The notes under the pieces are model-generated. The model saw only the letters and a list, made by a program, of their open reading frames with translations. It searched no databases and had not been told where the DNA came from. From positions 1,798,001-1,862,000 of the forward strand of contig NC_081338.1 of assembly GCF_022539665.2 (NCBI RefSeq): a stretch of DNA of 64,000 nucleotides, given 5' to 3'. The translations under genes and the position numbers were made by a program. Positions within the stretch are counted from its first letter, which is position 1. Each line of letters begins with the position of its first letter. Source of the stretch: Daphnia carinata (taxonomy: Eukaryota; Arthropoda; Branchiopoda; Diplostraca; Daphniidae). Below are positions 46,377 through 58,783 of the stretch, one piece after another.

Positions 46377-46378
46377 TA

Positions 46379-48502
46379 GGGGGAGACCGAACCCATCTTG
46401 GACGCTTTCGGTATTAGGGGAGACTGGGGTGAGTCGGGACAGTGGGTGAAGTGGGACAGCTGGAGGAAAAGTAGTAAACACTAATTTAAAATTCAAAAAA
46501 AAATTATGTATTATTGGTGTATATGTTTTCTATTTAGGGTTAAAGTTTCAAACGAATGTGTAAAAAAATACAAAAGTTATGAAGAAAATAAAAAAAACGG
46601 TATTTTTTTCCTAAAATTTTTCGCCGCCATATACCGTTTTTCTTCGCAATACTATATAATAGTAGTTATATTTTATACATACAAGAAGGTTGCTTATCCA
46701 TTTCTCTATCGTTTGCAAAAAAAAATTTGATTTTAGGACCATTATTTTGAGGTGAAATTGTATTTTTACCAAAAGACTTTTTTTGGGGCTGGTTGGGACA
46801 GCAGATGTGCCTGAAATGGGAGAGTAGTGGGTGGGGTTAAAGGCGGAGCTACAAAAATAGCACTATACTAATTAGTAAAAAAATTGCTTATTATTCAATT
46901 TATTGTTTTAAACAAAATTTCCTTAATGTTTTTAAGCTCACCCACGTCACCTAAGAGGTTTTTTCACAAAATATTAGCAACCAATAATCGATTTTAGTAA
47001 TGGATTTCCTAAGCCCGGCCCCCTCCTTTTTTTCCCTATCGGCTTATAAGGAATTTCTTATGCTATAAGGAAAATTATTCATTTACATCTTAATAGCAAA
47101 TAATTTTTTTCTAAAATAAAGAGTTCACTTAGTAGTATCCTGCTGATTTATTACAATTTTTAAAATGTATTTCATAAGTATAAACTGAGGCTGTCCCACA
47201 TCACCCAACCTGGTGTCCCATTTCACCCAACACCACAGGCTATTCCCTCAAATTTTTCAAAACTTTAAAATTCTGTAGACGGTACATAATTTATTCAAAA
47301 AATCTGAAAAAAATCATGGGGGTAAAGGAAGAAGCAGGCAATATATTGACACAATTAAAAAGAAAATCGAGTAATTTGTGTCGAAGATATGGCCGAAAAA
47401 CAAAACGTGTCCCAACACACCCCAGTCTCCCCTACCCCATTATTTACTATTCTACTTATCCGAAATTAGTACAATTTGGTAAAACTTAATCTACAACGTT
47501 TCCGCTACCGTCTGAATTTTTTTCACAGATGTAATATCTTTTTTTTAGAATTTCTTATCGTTTATATTTAGCGGTGAATTTCGACTGAACCGGGGTGACT
47601 TTGTACGGGCACCTGTACCACCTTGGACTGGGTCAAAATAGGTAGATTGTGTTGTTTTAAAATTTTAATTTTTTTTCTGCCTTTTGCTCCTAAATTAGTC
47701 AATAATTTAAATGTAGTCTTAATAAGGTATTACGTGAAATAAAATACTTTTATTATACCTAAAAAGTTTTCATTTTATTGATAAGGGAGACATAGAAGGA
47801 GGTGGAGCCAACACATAATCGATAATTTGTAATATCAATTTTTCATTTTGCCTTCGTCATGTTATGCCGTCGTCTGCTATAACAAATATCTTTAAAACAA
47901 AGAAAATGTCATAAGTTATGATAAACTATTTAAATCGCAGTAAATTAATACAGAAAGCTTAAAGTTCATCGTTTTTAAAAAAATGCGTTTTTATTTCATG
48001 ATGTATATTAGCATTAGTTATATTATAAATGTTTCCTTAAGTAGTAGAATTTCAAATTTTCGTGCTTCGACTTGGCCCCTCCCATGCACGCCCATTTAGT
48101 GTCCAACATCACCCCTGCCGTTTGTACAAATTGGCCCCAAAAATCCACTTTCGCAGAATAAATGATTCTGTTGAAAGTTGAATAAGGAAATTTTTTTTCT
48201 TCTCAAATATTATTAAGAAAACTATGGCCTACCTACTTCTAATATCTATTAACGTATAATTATAAAATAACATTATTAAAAATCATCGATTTAGAACAAA
48301 AAAAAATACAGGCTTTTTCGTATGTTTATGATTTGTTAAGCAATTCAATAAATAATACAGATACGGGAATCAAACTTTTACAACATGTACAAAAACCTTT
48401 TCTTAACATACTATGTAATTATTCTATTTTTATTATAATAACTTATATTTTTCTTGGCACTGTACAACCTGGTACACTGTCCAAGATGGGTCCGGTCTCC
48501 CC
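46379..48502. mobile_element. TA-target DNA element inserted in Gypsy-C gag (outer)
   Basis: Terminal inverted repeats GGGGGAGACCGAACCCATCT (left) and the complement of AGATGGGTCCGGTCTCCCC (right, ending 48502). TA duplications lie at 46377-46378 and 48503-48504. Removing it rejoins gag cleanly (GAGCCAC-TA-CCTAGCC). No transposase is seen. A second element is nested inside. Confidence 0.8.
46417..47432. mobile_element. TA-target DNA element nested in the outer one (inner)
   Basis: Termini GGGGAGACTGGGGTGAGTCG (left) and the complement of ACACCCCAGTCTCCCC (right). TA lies at 46415-46416 and 47433-47434. It is 1,016 bp with no clear coding. The termini start with the same GGGGAGACYG as the outer element, so the two probably used the same transposase. 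Confidence 0.75.
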
Positions 48503-48504
48503 TA

Positions 48505-48862
48505 CCTAGCCTTTCAGTGGTCTATCTGGATCAACAAGTTGGTCTTATAAAGACGATGTGTAAATTCATTCAAGAAACTTGTGAGAAATTGTTTAAACAA
48601 GGCAATCAATACCAAGTAAAACCAAGAGGGCCATTCAGATCCAAAGAAAGCACAACAAGCGATAAACTTCAGTGTTATTACTGTAGGAAAGCAGGACACA
48701 TTGCCCGGATTTGTTTCAAAAATCCGAAATCTGAAAATTATATGAGTCAACCAAAAGACGACGAAGCCGGGACAACCTCAAAAGAAAAATCACAAGTAAA
48801 CTTAATAATTCAAGAGAAAGTTGCACCAGAAGAAAACAAAGATAGTTCAGAAGGCTATATCT
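48505..48862 (+). pseudogene. Gypsy-C gag, 3' part with zinc knuckle
   Basis: Continues Gag with PSLSVVYLDQQ and CYYCRKAGHIARIC (zinc knuckle intact) up to EGYIL, where a solo LTR interrupts. It is open in frame with a shorter N-terminal start because of the upstream insertion. Confidence 0.85.
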
Positions 48863-49222
48863 TGTTACAGTTTAGTACCTCATAACAGTGTCCTACCATG
48901 TACCCCCATCTAGTGCCCTGATTCCACCTCCCCTTGATAGATGGCAGACCGGAGGGTATGCGACGGGGTCGTCTGCTGTCAATGATGGAAGGCAGTCAGT
49001 TACCTCGCCGTCTACCAAGTGGTCCTAAGAAGGAGCTCCGCATCTTGCTGGCTTGCCTTCACGTAACCCTTAAAGCGAAGTGTACTGTATCCAAGTGTAT
49101 CGTGTAAAATATACCTGTCTCGGCCATCCGTTGGATTATTTTCCCTCTTCATCTCCTGAATTATCTGCCCCACCTTGCCAGCTGCTCATGACCTGGGTCC
49201 GTCGCCAGCAACATCAGTAACA
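48863..49222. repeat. Solo LTR inserted in Gypsy-C
   Basis: 360 bp with inverted ends TGTTACAG ... CAGTAACA, flanked by ATCT (48859-48862 and 49223-49226). Removing it rejoins the Gag-protease linker. It is unlike the other LTRs in the window. Confidence 0.8.
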
Positions 49223-49226
49223 ATCT

Positions 49227-49511
49227 TAAATTGTAACCCCGCAAGATTGGTTAAGGAAATAGCGAAATGCTGTGAAGAAACTGCAACGGCGTTGATTGCT
49301 ACAGGAGCAGCAGTTCCAGTGATTTATTCTGAATTGCTTGAAAAAACAGGCTTCGTCAAGAAGCCTCGTAATAAACCAAAGATTCGTCTTGTAAACGGTC
49401 ATACTATGACGCGCCAGAGTACGGCGGATATTGCAGTAACCCATAAAGGCAAAACTATTAAAGGAAACGCAATAGCCATACCAATGTCTGGTTTTGAACT
49501 ATTATTATATT
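49227..49511 (+). pseudogene. Gypsy-C protease fragment with the catalytic Asp replaced
   Basis: Matches Gypsy-A protease (NPARLVKEIAKCCEETATAL; KIRLVNGHTM; GKTIKGNAIAIPMSGFELLL), but the active site reads IATGAA in place of IDTGAA. Homology then ends abruptly. Confidence 0.85.
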
Positions 49512-51842
49512 TTCGTATTTATTATCAGTGGTTCAAACCCGATGTAAGGTGAAATTTTTTTTCCAACAGCTGTGAAGTTGTTAGTGAAAAAAGTGAGTGA
49601 CTGAGGATGATATTTTTTTCATTAGATATTTTTCATCTTAGCCTGGGGCATGGCGGTTGGGAGTCTAACAAAAAAAGACTAGACCCTACTTTTTCCAGAC
49701 ATTTTTCGTAACACCTGAGGCATTAGCAAAAGGTGTCTGGACTTAAACTACCCTTCCCAACTTATAGCGTTTTTGCGCCAAACCCGCCCTAACCCTATTT
49801 AAAAAAGGTAAATAATTAATATATTTTGCCAATATATGGCTTTTAAAAAATAAATCGGGTGTTCTTCTTTTTGTGCAGGATACTGTACATAATCACCCCT
49901 ACTGTTTTCTATACGGACAAAGTGTGTGTTGCCGCCACAAGGGCTTTGATTTAGCTGCTTTAATGGTAAAACGTTAAAGTTAAGCCAGTTAAACAATAGC
50001 GCGTGTAGCGCACGTCCTTTAAATTTTTCGATGCGAATAATATGAATTTGGTTGATATGCATTTTTCCAATGAGAAAATATATTTACAATAATATATATA
50101 ATATAGATGTACAATAATTATGGTAATTGAAATAAAAGACTATAAGAGAAAGAATTTTTTAGTTATTTGTGAAAAAATTAATTACGATATTCACTGATTT
50201 AAGGGCCATTTTGGGGTATTGTTATCAACATTTTCAAATGGGGAAAATTTTAAATGCAAAATGTGTTTTTGTTGTTTTTCGATCTAAGGTTGTAATGGAC
50301 GCAACTCATAAAAACCAAATAAAATAGATATTACGCTTAAACTTTTTCCTTTTTGGAAAATTTAACATAAATTTCATAGAAAAATATAGGTCTTGTTAAG
50401 AGCTATCGCCTGCTGCAAAATTAGTAAATTGTTATTGTTTATTTTCCTCGTAAATAATTATAACAGGCTTTCATGAGTTTAGAAAGCGGAGGAGGTGTGT
50501 GAAAATTACAAAGTTTTGCATTATCATTTGATACTTAATCTTCGTCAACACATGAAACCATTGTAATATTTTGGTAGCTGGTGATTCCAAGAACAATTTG
50601 TTGTAAATGGTTACTTTTAAGATCCCAAAAATTGCGTTTGAAAAAGGGGTTTTTGACAAACCATGATGGCGGCCATTTTCTTAGCGCGCCAAGTCTAAAT
50701 TGTAAAAAGTGTTATTGGGTGTAGAAAATTGTACTTCTAATTAAATATTTACATTTTGTTTGTGAATAGAGAATTTCTATATCCGTCTTAGATAGAAAAT
50801 CGCAAAAATTAACTAAGATAAATTAAACAAATTTATTTCATCGGTTTTCATTTAATTTACAATTTAGGAGCCGTTTTTCACATTTCTGCCTGGAAAACTC
50901 CGTCTTATGGCGCCTTCCGCGTGAAAAAACTCACAGCAGACAGCATTCCAAAAATGCAAAAGACTAACGACCCCCGGGCATACCATTTTGACCATAGGGG
51001 AAAAACGCATCTGCAACTAGTTACTACTTAGTGCATATGTAGTGAGACCATGTTGCTATTGGGAATGTTAAATAATCATCCCAGCACAATTCCAAAAAAT
51101 TTTAGTGAATTATTCCGAATTGAACGCGACACGCAGAGCTATACCCAAGGGAATTCACCACCGCATTGCTTGTGATAAAAAATTTGTTCAAATAGTCTAA
51201 TATTGTTAAAGCAAAGTTCCCAAAGCTGAAAGTTCTTAAAAATTCGGCAATCTGGCTCATCAAATTTCTCCGCTCATCTTTTCAGTGTCATTAATAGGAT
51301 CAGAAAGCTTAGGAATCTGCATTTTGCGTTGCAAACAGTTAACAAAAGCGGAAACAAAGGAATGTCTACCCTATTTAAATTGCCAGGTTTTTTATTCCAT
51401 AACTTTAGAATAAGTATAATAACCATCTTGGTTTTTTATCTTCGTTGTATATTCGTAAAAAAATTCCCGTTTTATTATGCAAGTTTACTATAACCCGAGT
51501 GCATCTTAGTTCGAGGTCCAAACTAGTCAACTAGGGTGACTCAATAGAAGTAAATAATAGTGTGGGATTTACGGTATTTATGTTTTTGGAAAATCTCATA
51601 TTTCGACATTTGTAACTAGTATACATTTGTCCGCTCTGGGCCCGCTGTTGAACTTGTTATTTCTTATCAGAAGAGGTGTTTTATTTATTTTATTTTCATT
51701 CAAATAGTACATATATTTCAATTGCATCAAGCTTGTTATTTACACCATTGAATTATTTATAAAAATGCAGGAAAGCAACGGTATAGAAGAAAATTACTTT
51801 CATTTTTACAATCCCAACTTTCTTTGAATGTATCAGCACGGC
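49512..51842. other. No gene recognised
   Basis: AT-rich sequence between the Gypsy-C breakpoint and the 3' end of SLC30A9. It has short unsupported frames only. I see no element boundaries I can defend. Confidence 0.5.
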
Positions 51843-54800
51843 CTACAATAGTTCCAGGTCACAGTGTCGCACTTCTGGGTGTTTTTTCTGAGTATTAGAG
51901 GAATGAACGGGTATAATATATTCAAGTAGCAAATTGGCTTTAAATGATGCTCACCCTCAAAGCATTCTCTATACGGTCGATTTCAGCACCGAGAAGATCC
52001 ACTAAAAATTATTTTTATTAATATCGGAATATGAAATGCAAACTCTTAAGCTATGAACAAACCTATATTTTCACCATGTTTCAATAGAAAGGCTTCCATT
52101 TCGTTTATGCTAGTCATTTTTCGGACTTCTTCCAACATCATTTCTAAATCTTGTTTATCCAAATACGATCGCGTCAGTTCGCGACCATCGAAATCTACTT
52201 CAGCTTTATAACGCACAAGGCCAGAGCCCATATCGATCCCCTGTAATAGCGAAGAATCTAATCATGGGTTCACTGTACAACTACATTTTCACTGTTTCAA
52301 AAAATGTAAATTGCGAAATAATACGAAAGTGGTAAAAGCAGACACTTCGTTTGGCAGTTATTACTATTACGCAAGTACGTTGAATGCCAGTATTGTCAGA
52401 TTCCCTTGTTCAAACGTCATTACCTAACATTTTCTTAGTAATTTACCGAATTTTTAATTGGTGAAACTTACTAAATTCAGCCATGACTCTATAAGAGCCC
52501 ATGCTTGTTTTAACTGAGAAACTGGACATACTACCGCGACAATCAGGGTTGAAATGCGCCAACGGTCCGTTTCGGAAGCATAAAAAAATTGGTATCATAC
52601 CTTAACATCATGGACGGCTCGAATCATTAGATCGCGTTCCAATTCGGAATTTATCTGCTGGATCCTGCCTGAAATCAGAACACAAAAAAGTTTAACATTG
52701 AATTCAGCAGTCATTTAAGGAAATATGCATTTAATTTATATATATATATATATATAGATACTCAGTGGTATAGATCGACCAACGAGGGCAGCAGAATTGG
52801 AATATATTATGAATGATGCCACTGCTCCCAACACAACTCCAACTAGCAGCGATCCTACCGCGTCGGGCAGTGGTGAGTCGAGATGGGATGCGACGGCCAT
52901 ACAACTGCCAGCAACCACGACTCCTGCAACCTAGGAAACCCAAGTGAGAAGCCATGCCATATTCCAATAACACTATGTAATTAGACGAAAATTCCTACCG
53001 CAGCTAAATCCTCCAACAACACAACATTGACGCTCGGATCCTGTCCTCTCTTGACTGAATGATTAAACAAAATGTGCGATTTTGCAACATGAACCTATTG
53101 AAGTACTATACCGTAATCCCAAAAAGGCATATCCGCATTGGCAGCTCCTTTTCTCAGCGAATTGATAGCCATTAATAACGTTGCACTTTCCGAAACCAAA
53201 GATCCCCCCAATATAAAAAAAGCCTACAAATAAAGTTATGACAAACTGCGAAAATGCCACAAGAAATGGATTGCAGATAAACCCAGTAAAAAGATCCAAT
53301 GGGGTCTGGATTGAAGATGCCTGTAGAAATTCAAATCAACAGTAATTGCATCGCAAAACATAAGTTGTGAAGGGCCTCACCGGTAATGCCGTGGTAAACC
53401 GACAGCCCAGCCCCTACGCAAAAGATACCAACTCCAGAAACCAGAGAGGCAACGTAACGCATGTTGGAGTAGCCATAGGGATGATCTGGGTTTGATTGCT
53501 ATGAAAATTTTTAAACCAATAGTTAATGATTTGTATCAAAATATTTTTTACGGGGCGGCAGTGATGCCAACATTTTCTGACAACATTCAGCCGCCTTGCG
53601 AATGTCGGTTAACTTAAGAGCTGGCGAGAATACTTCATTTTCATTTTGGTAGAAATGACATTAGTAGTTGAGCTGTTCATATTATTGTTCAACTGGGCAA
53701 AAACGTAGGTCTTACGATTCAAATCAAACGGGAAAACAACTCCGTTTTGATAACATAAAAAGGAAAAAGGACGTAAAAGATTCACTTGGCTAGATTTATG
53801 GATTCCATAGGCTAAAATAAGTTGATTTGCAGTATCCGCAAGTGAATGCAGACATTCAGAGAACATGGAGTGTGAACCCGTGTACAACCATGCAACCAAT
53901 TTAAAAAGGAAATTGCATCCATTTCTGAAAAAAAAAAAAATATATATATAATTAATGATTAATGAGCTTTCATAAACATTAACTTTTCTTTGTTCATACA
54001 TCACAATGGCTGTTAAAACCACTTTTCCAGAGCCTTCCATGAGACCACCTTGAGGTGACCAGTTTGTGGGCTCTTTCCTCATATCCTTCAAAACTCTTTT
54101 AACACTAAAAATATCTAACAAATAAATCAGGGTGAATTCAAAAACTAAAATGGGCCGCTTCAGTTTTGTCTTACATTGCTGATATCGTTTAAGTTCTTCT
54201 GTTTTCTTTTTCCTTTCACGGTCCAAGGCTTCCTGACTACCCCACACTTCCAATGCTCTGTAACACACAAAAATATTGTTGTGAAACCAGCCTAAATATA
54301 ACACATGCACATCAGATTAACTAAAATTACATACTTTGCTTCAACATCTTTCAGCCAATACACCTATTTTTAAAAAACATAATAATATAGTGGTGCTTAA
54401 ATATCATTTCAATATTTATAATACAGTTATTGGAGGTTCACTTTCATAAGGAGATCTACGTCTTGTTTTCCTGAGCAGTTCTAGATCACTAGGCTTCAAA
54501 AAAAAATCATTCATGGCTCTAACTGGAGTAATGAAATTTCTTTCCATGCCATTCTTCGAACTTAATCCTGCAAAAACAAACATGTTAGTTCAGCAAAGTC
54601 GGAGCTGAGAACAGTATTGTATACCAGAAGCAGTTCCTTCATTAGCCGTTGACATTGACAATCTTGTTTTCTTTTCTTCTGTTTTTTGTAAAGCTAATTT
54701 CTGAGAATGAAAACAGTTGGGTTGAATCCAATTTGAAAGTAATCCTCTATTAGAAAAAAAGGGTATAAAATTGCCTCTCAAACAATGGAAGCAAATTCCC

Positions 54801-54926
54801 CCTAGATAAAAATAAAAAAATATTTTATAAATAATATAAATGCAAAAAAGGTTTCAGAACTTTACTTTCAACTACAACAACGGAAACCAGTCTATGAGAT
54901 TTGGACTTGAACAACCACCGACTCAT
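51843..54926 (-). CDS. SLC30A9: SLC30A9/ZnT9 cation-efflux family protein, complete, 16 exons
   Basis: Mitochondrial zinc transporter of the cation diffusion facilitator family, also described as a nuclear-receptor coactivator in mammals. Exons: 54926-54866, 54801-54625, 54567-54425, 54363-54335, 54257-54175, 54114-54000, 53924-53786, 53498-53381, 53320-53283, 53223-53112, 53054-52999, 52930-52762, 52668-52601, 52240-52063, 52001-51955, 51887-51843. They total 1,578 nt, i.e. 525 residues plus stop, and every junction keeps phase. The start (MSRWLFKSKSHRLVS) is basic and amphipathic, like a mitochondrial presequence. Family-specific blocks: NFITPVRAMNDF, RKTRRRSPYESE, ALEVWGSQEAL, GSGKVVLTAIVINGCNF, the metal-site motif HSLADTANQ, SNPDHPYGYSNMRY, GGSLVSESATLL, NVVLLEDLAA, LPDAVGSLLVG, GLVRYKAEVDFDGR and HGENIVDLLGAEIDR. 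One 60-bp intron (54174-54115) is a multiple of three and open, so naive frames read through it. Confidence 0.95.
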
Positions 54927-55079
54927 TGTTTACAATTTTATATGGCTTTACAAATTACATACAAGCAAAAACTAAAGAGCATTCATTTCAACTACAAATA
55001 TAATGCACACAGACCAATTCCTGGTGCTGAGTTGCAAATTTAAGAAATTCTTGGAAATAAAGAGATTTAACTGCAAGAG

Positions 55080-55584
55080 TAGGGCTCGGCCCCGCGACGA
55101 TCGGGCACGATTTTGGCCGACCCACGCGTTTTTTTTTTTTTTGAAAGGACAAACCGGTGCGGGTTCGGGTTTCCGTTTTTCCAAACCGATTGAACCGCTG
55201 TTTGACGGTTTGCATCGCGGTTTTACTGTTTGCACCGCGGATTTGCGGTTTGCATGGGGCAATAACATCAGTAACAGATTTTTGTCGCTAGATGGCGGAA
55301 GGGTCGACGAATTTTCGATCGCGATGCCTACAAGTCTGATCGGAAATTTGATTTACAACAAGTTGCTGACCGCCATTACGCTCACAACAATTATTGATAA
55401 TCACTTATGTGGAATTTCAGCAAAATAAAAAAAAATTTTAATGGCGGCTCAAACCGGTTTTGCCCAGCTGCAAACCGAAAACCAAACCCCATTCAAAAAT
55501 GACCAAACCGAACCGACGGTTTGACGATTTTTAAATGAAAAACCGCGGTTTGCCCCGATCAAAGACGATAGGGGCCGAGCCCTA
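55080..55584. mobile_element. 505-bp hAT-like MITE upstream of SLC30A9
   Basis: Ends TAGGGCTCGGCCCC and its complement GGGGCCGAGCCCTA. Perfect 8-bp duplication TGCAAGAG at 55072-55079 and 55585-55592. The interior is rich in AACCGxxxxTTTGCGGTTTGCA-like motifs and has no transposase. It begins 154 bp 5' of the SLC30A9 ATG. A CTCF-core-like TCGCTAGATGGC lies inside at 55285-55296. Confidence 0.9.
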
Positions 55585-55592
55585 TGCAAGAG

Positions 55593-56377
55593 GCAATTAC
55601 GGCTCGGCCCGGCGCCCAATAGGTAGATACGTGGGCGAATTGGGTGGGTCATTTTGGCTAAAAAATTGGATGTGTTGTGGGTAAGAGTTGCTGAAACTTT
55701 GTGCTCCTTGCCTACCCAGACCCGACGTTGGTAACACCACTTCGAAACCCGTTAACCGGTTTCAAAACCCGATTAGCCCTGACTCCGTCACCGACTACTC
55801 GGGTTTCTTCCCGAAATATAAACATCCACTTTTAATTTCCGTCACAGGATGGCACCTTATAGCCAGGAAACAATTTCCCAATCAACGCGCAAAATGGGAA
55901 AATCCGCAATACGGGAAGGGTCACCACTTCCGCAACTTTTCCCGTTTTGCGTAGCCTTACTGTATTAATATTATAAAGTATTAGATAACAAACTAAAGGT
56001 ATGATTAAGTTAACATATTGCTTCTTGAAATACAACATTAAAAGGCCGTTTCTATCACAAGGTAATTTGTAAACTGGATCAACACTTCGTATAATGGAAG
56101 TAAAATATGTAGAAAAATTAAAGGCATTTGAGGTATTTGCAATGAATTTGTGGAGATTTCTGAAATGCATAATATTCTTCGTTTGGTAGACATTTTTTAT
56201 GGTACCATTATTTACAATGTTTGGCACCAGGCTTGATCATTTTCTCCTCGTCTCTGAAAAGTTTTCCTGAGTACAGCCTATCAGGCCGGCGGAATACGCA
56301 ATATAATTTTACCATTTGCACTTTACTAGTAGCACTAGATTTATAAAGAGATTGTTACGACGTCACAGGAAACATTG
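55593..56377. other. No gene recognised
   Basis: ACGGCTCGGCCCGGCGCCC at about 55599 resembles the MITE end and may start a second, unbounded copy. The rest is unassigned. Confidence 0.4.
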
Positions 56378-56864
56378 TTAGCTCGCTTTTTTCGAGATAT
56401 CTGATGAAATGCTCCAGCATATTAGGTTGATCATAATGAATGACTGAGGATTTTTATCTAGCATAAGGTTCGTGGCACTTGCTACAGCATAAATGCAGCA
56501 ATCCAAGCTATTCTCGTGGTCGCAAGAAGGGGAGGTTAAATGTTGAAAAGATGGTTTCTTGTTTTCAATAGGCTTGCAATTCAGGCTAAAACATGTTGGT
56601 TTACATACCATGCAAACTGTCAAAGATTGTTACAGGCTCCGGTGTCATGGCCCTATTTCGGGTTCTTTTCCTTAACGGTGGAGAAGGAACGAACCCGTGT
56701 GATGCAAACAACCAATGTCCTTCTCCGTTATGTATGATATGAATCCATCGGCTTCCCTCAGCTTCCGGAACTTTTCCTGAGTAGCCGTTAATGTAAAGGT
56801 CGAACAGACCACCTATTTGCGGACTCATTTTCCGTAGAAAAACTAGGGCTTCCTCAATATGCAA
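56378..56864 (-). pseudogene. C48/Ulp1-like cysteine protease remnant
   Basis: First segment 56864-about 56605: SRWIHIIHNGEGHWLF, then a basic stretch and TIFDSLHG. Second segment 56623-56378 in another frame: Cys-rich, with DCCIYAVASATNLMLDKNP. The order GHW, FDS, then DC-x3-A-x-A-x-ATxL matches the His-Asp-Cys layout of C48-like peptidases common in invertebrate mobile elements. A frame change near 56610 and the missing N-terminal part indicate a dead copy. Family assignment is inference from motif order. Confidence 0.55.
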
Positions 56865-56938
56865 ATCACTAAGCCCATGTGTTGGTCCAAGGCAGCGCAG
56901 GTAACTAATATTGATGGAATCTTTTCTCGTGGATCAAC

Positions 56939-58775
56939 CAGGATTGGAAGCGGCACTTAAAAAAATAACGTTACCACGGTAGCGTTACTTCAATTTTCGT
57001 AAAAAGTAGCGCGGTAGCGGTAGTACCGCGGTAAAACTTCCCCAAGTAACGCGCGGTAACAGTAGTGGTAAAAAACCAAATTTGCAAAAATACGATCAAA
57101 CTTCATGAAAATCACTGCTGTATTGATGTGATTTTATTATAAAGAATTATTGGCACTTTAAAAAAACAGCAATTTTTCAAAGTTTTCGTCAGAAAGACAA
57201 TTTCTCGTTGGTCGAAAAATAGTTCCAGCTACGCTGAAAAGCCGCTCGATGGAAGCAGAAGAGGGTAGGGCAGTATTGTACTTCAAATACATCTTTTTTA
57301 TGGACGGATATTTCTTAAGACTGAATTTGTTGTCGAAGGATCCCCCATAAAGGCTACGGCCTCGTTGTAAGAATTTTTTATGTTTGTACTGGTCAAAGAA
57401 CGGAAAAAATCTTTTTTCTTTTCGGACTAAATAATTCATTATCTTCCTTTTGATCTGACTGCAAAGGCGACCTTCAAATGAAGATTTACATTATTTATAC
57501 AAAAATGTTGACAAATTTTATGAAGAATATATTTGCCCTGTTTGTACTGGCGGTGAAAGCAAAAGTTTCATGATGTTTAAGCATACATTTGTCCATAAAG
57601 TACGATTTGTCTTCCTCTCTCACCTAAGATATTATAAATTTAGATTGTAAAATAGCAGCTAGATGTGGTCATCGTCCTGGAAGCAGGTATTAAATAAGAT
57701 ATTCATAGTACGAAGTTCCCTTTTCCTTGCCTGGTCCAACATATTTGATAATCGTTTCAGGGTAGAGCATGATGTGTAAGTCGTCATCTAAAGTGAAATT
57801 AAATTTACAATGTAAATTAATTTTGTTGGTCTTAAGTTTTTTCCATGTTTGAATTTCTCACCTTCTTTCCCTTTTTTCGTTTGGTCGTGTAGAACTAGTT
57901 CTCGCCTCACTAATGTTGGTGAATATGTCGAGAGATGGTTCATTGACAACATCCATACTTGAATCTTCCGGATATATCATTATCATCAGTGGGAAATTCA
58001 AAATTACCTGTGTTGAAAAGAAAAATTTCATTAGAGATCAGATAAACTAGCCAATCATACTCTTAATCTTCATAATAACTTAAAGTACACCCATATAAAA
58101 GCAAGATTTTTTTACAATACGCTATTGATGGGCTGCAATACTTTAAAACTTTAAATACTGCTGCAGTAGCAACCATAACACATTCCTAGTATTAGCCTAA
58201 CTAAAGCTGCAAAATTGAGAATGCAAATTGCGAAGTGTACCTGAGGTAAAATCTGTCCAATACTTAGAGGTATTTGATACATCGGGGTCCCTAAAACCCT
58301 GTGAGCAGCTGTGGACAAAACTTACTTCTTCGATCTCCAATTCCTCTGTGGGTGAAAACTCTGTGTGGTGACAAAGCATCATAGACTATGTAAGGAAGAA
58401 GATAAAGTACGTAATGAACTGGAAATACTTTACCTTTATCGGGAGAAGCGTTATTAGCAACATTATTTATTACTTTACCTCGCCGATTGAGAGCCAAGCG
58501 AGTTATTGGCTATTACACTGAAGAAACTGACTTCCGGAAATCTGAAACAACACGCTTTAAAATATTTACCTGAAAGCAGTCTGCTACGAACAGGAAAAGT
58601 CTAATAATCACATCGCTAGATGGTGTAAAAGTACCGTTACCGTTTTTTGGAATTTTGTACTGGCGGTAACGGTAGCGGTAATATTGAAAAACAAATACTG
58701 CGGTAGCGGTAGCGGTAATACCGCATTACCGCGGTATTATCGCGGTATGTTTTTTAACACGGTAGTCCAGCCCTG
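56939..58775 (-). mobile_element. Decayed hAT transposon
   Basis: Ends CAGGATTGGAAGC (left) and the complement of GTAGTCCAGCCCTG (right). 8-bp target duplication GGATCAAC / GGATTAAC (56931-56938, 58776-58783; one mismatch). Subterminal GGTAGCGGTAATACCGCGG-like repeats fill both ends (about 56965-57070 and 58640-58750). It holds the C-terminal transposase remnant. Confidence 0.88.
57158..57439 (-). pseudogene. hAT transposase C-terminal dimerisation domain (remnant)
   Basis: The frame contains [20 protein letters not shown] and [20 protein letters not shown], the hallmark of the hAT C-terminal dimerisation region. Upstream (57480-58500) only scattered protein-like pieces on the same strand remain, with no continuous transposase. 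The element is probably non-functional. Confidence 0.85.
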
Positions 58776-58783
58776 GGATTAAC

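Larger units (their letters stand above)
27307..49511 (+). mobile_element. Gypsy-C: old, truncated Gypsy-A relative hosting later insertions
   Basis: The 5' LTR is split: 27307-27494 and 45222-45396 flank Gypsy-B, with GTAT duplicated at the joint. Internal sequence starts with the shared primer-binding block (45397 on). Gag remnants (45459-46333, 48505-48862) and protease remnants (49227-49511) are clearly related to Gypsy-A. Homology stops abruptly at about 49511 within the protease region (after the GFELLL motif). RT, integrase, env and 3' LTR are absent. Several frameshifts mark it as dead. Confidence 0.85.

Noticed and set aside
52735..52760. (TA)n run as a regulatory element
   Set aside because: It is a simple microsatellite inside an SLC30A9 intron.
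53609..54310. A 233-codon continuous frame in SLC30A9
   Set aside because: It reads through two introns. The exon chain with conserved blocks and consistent phases explains the region better.
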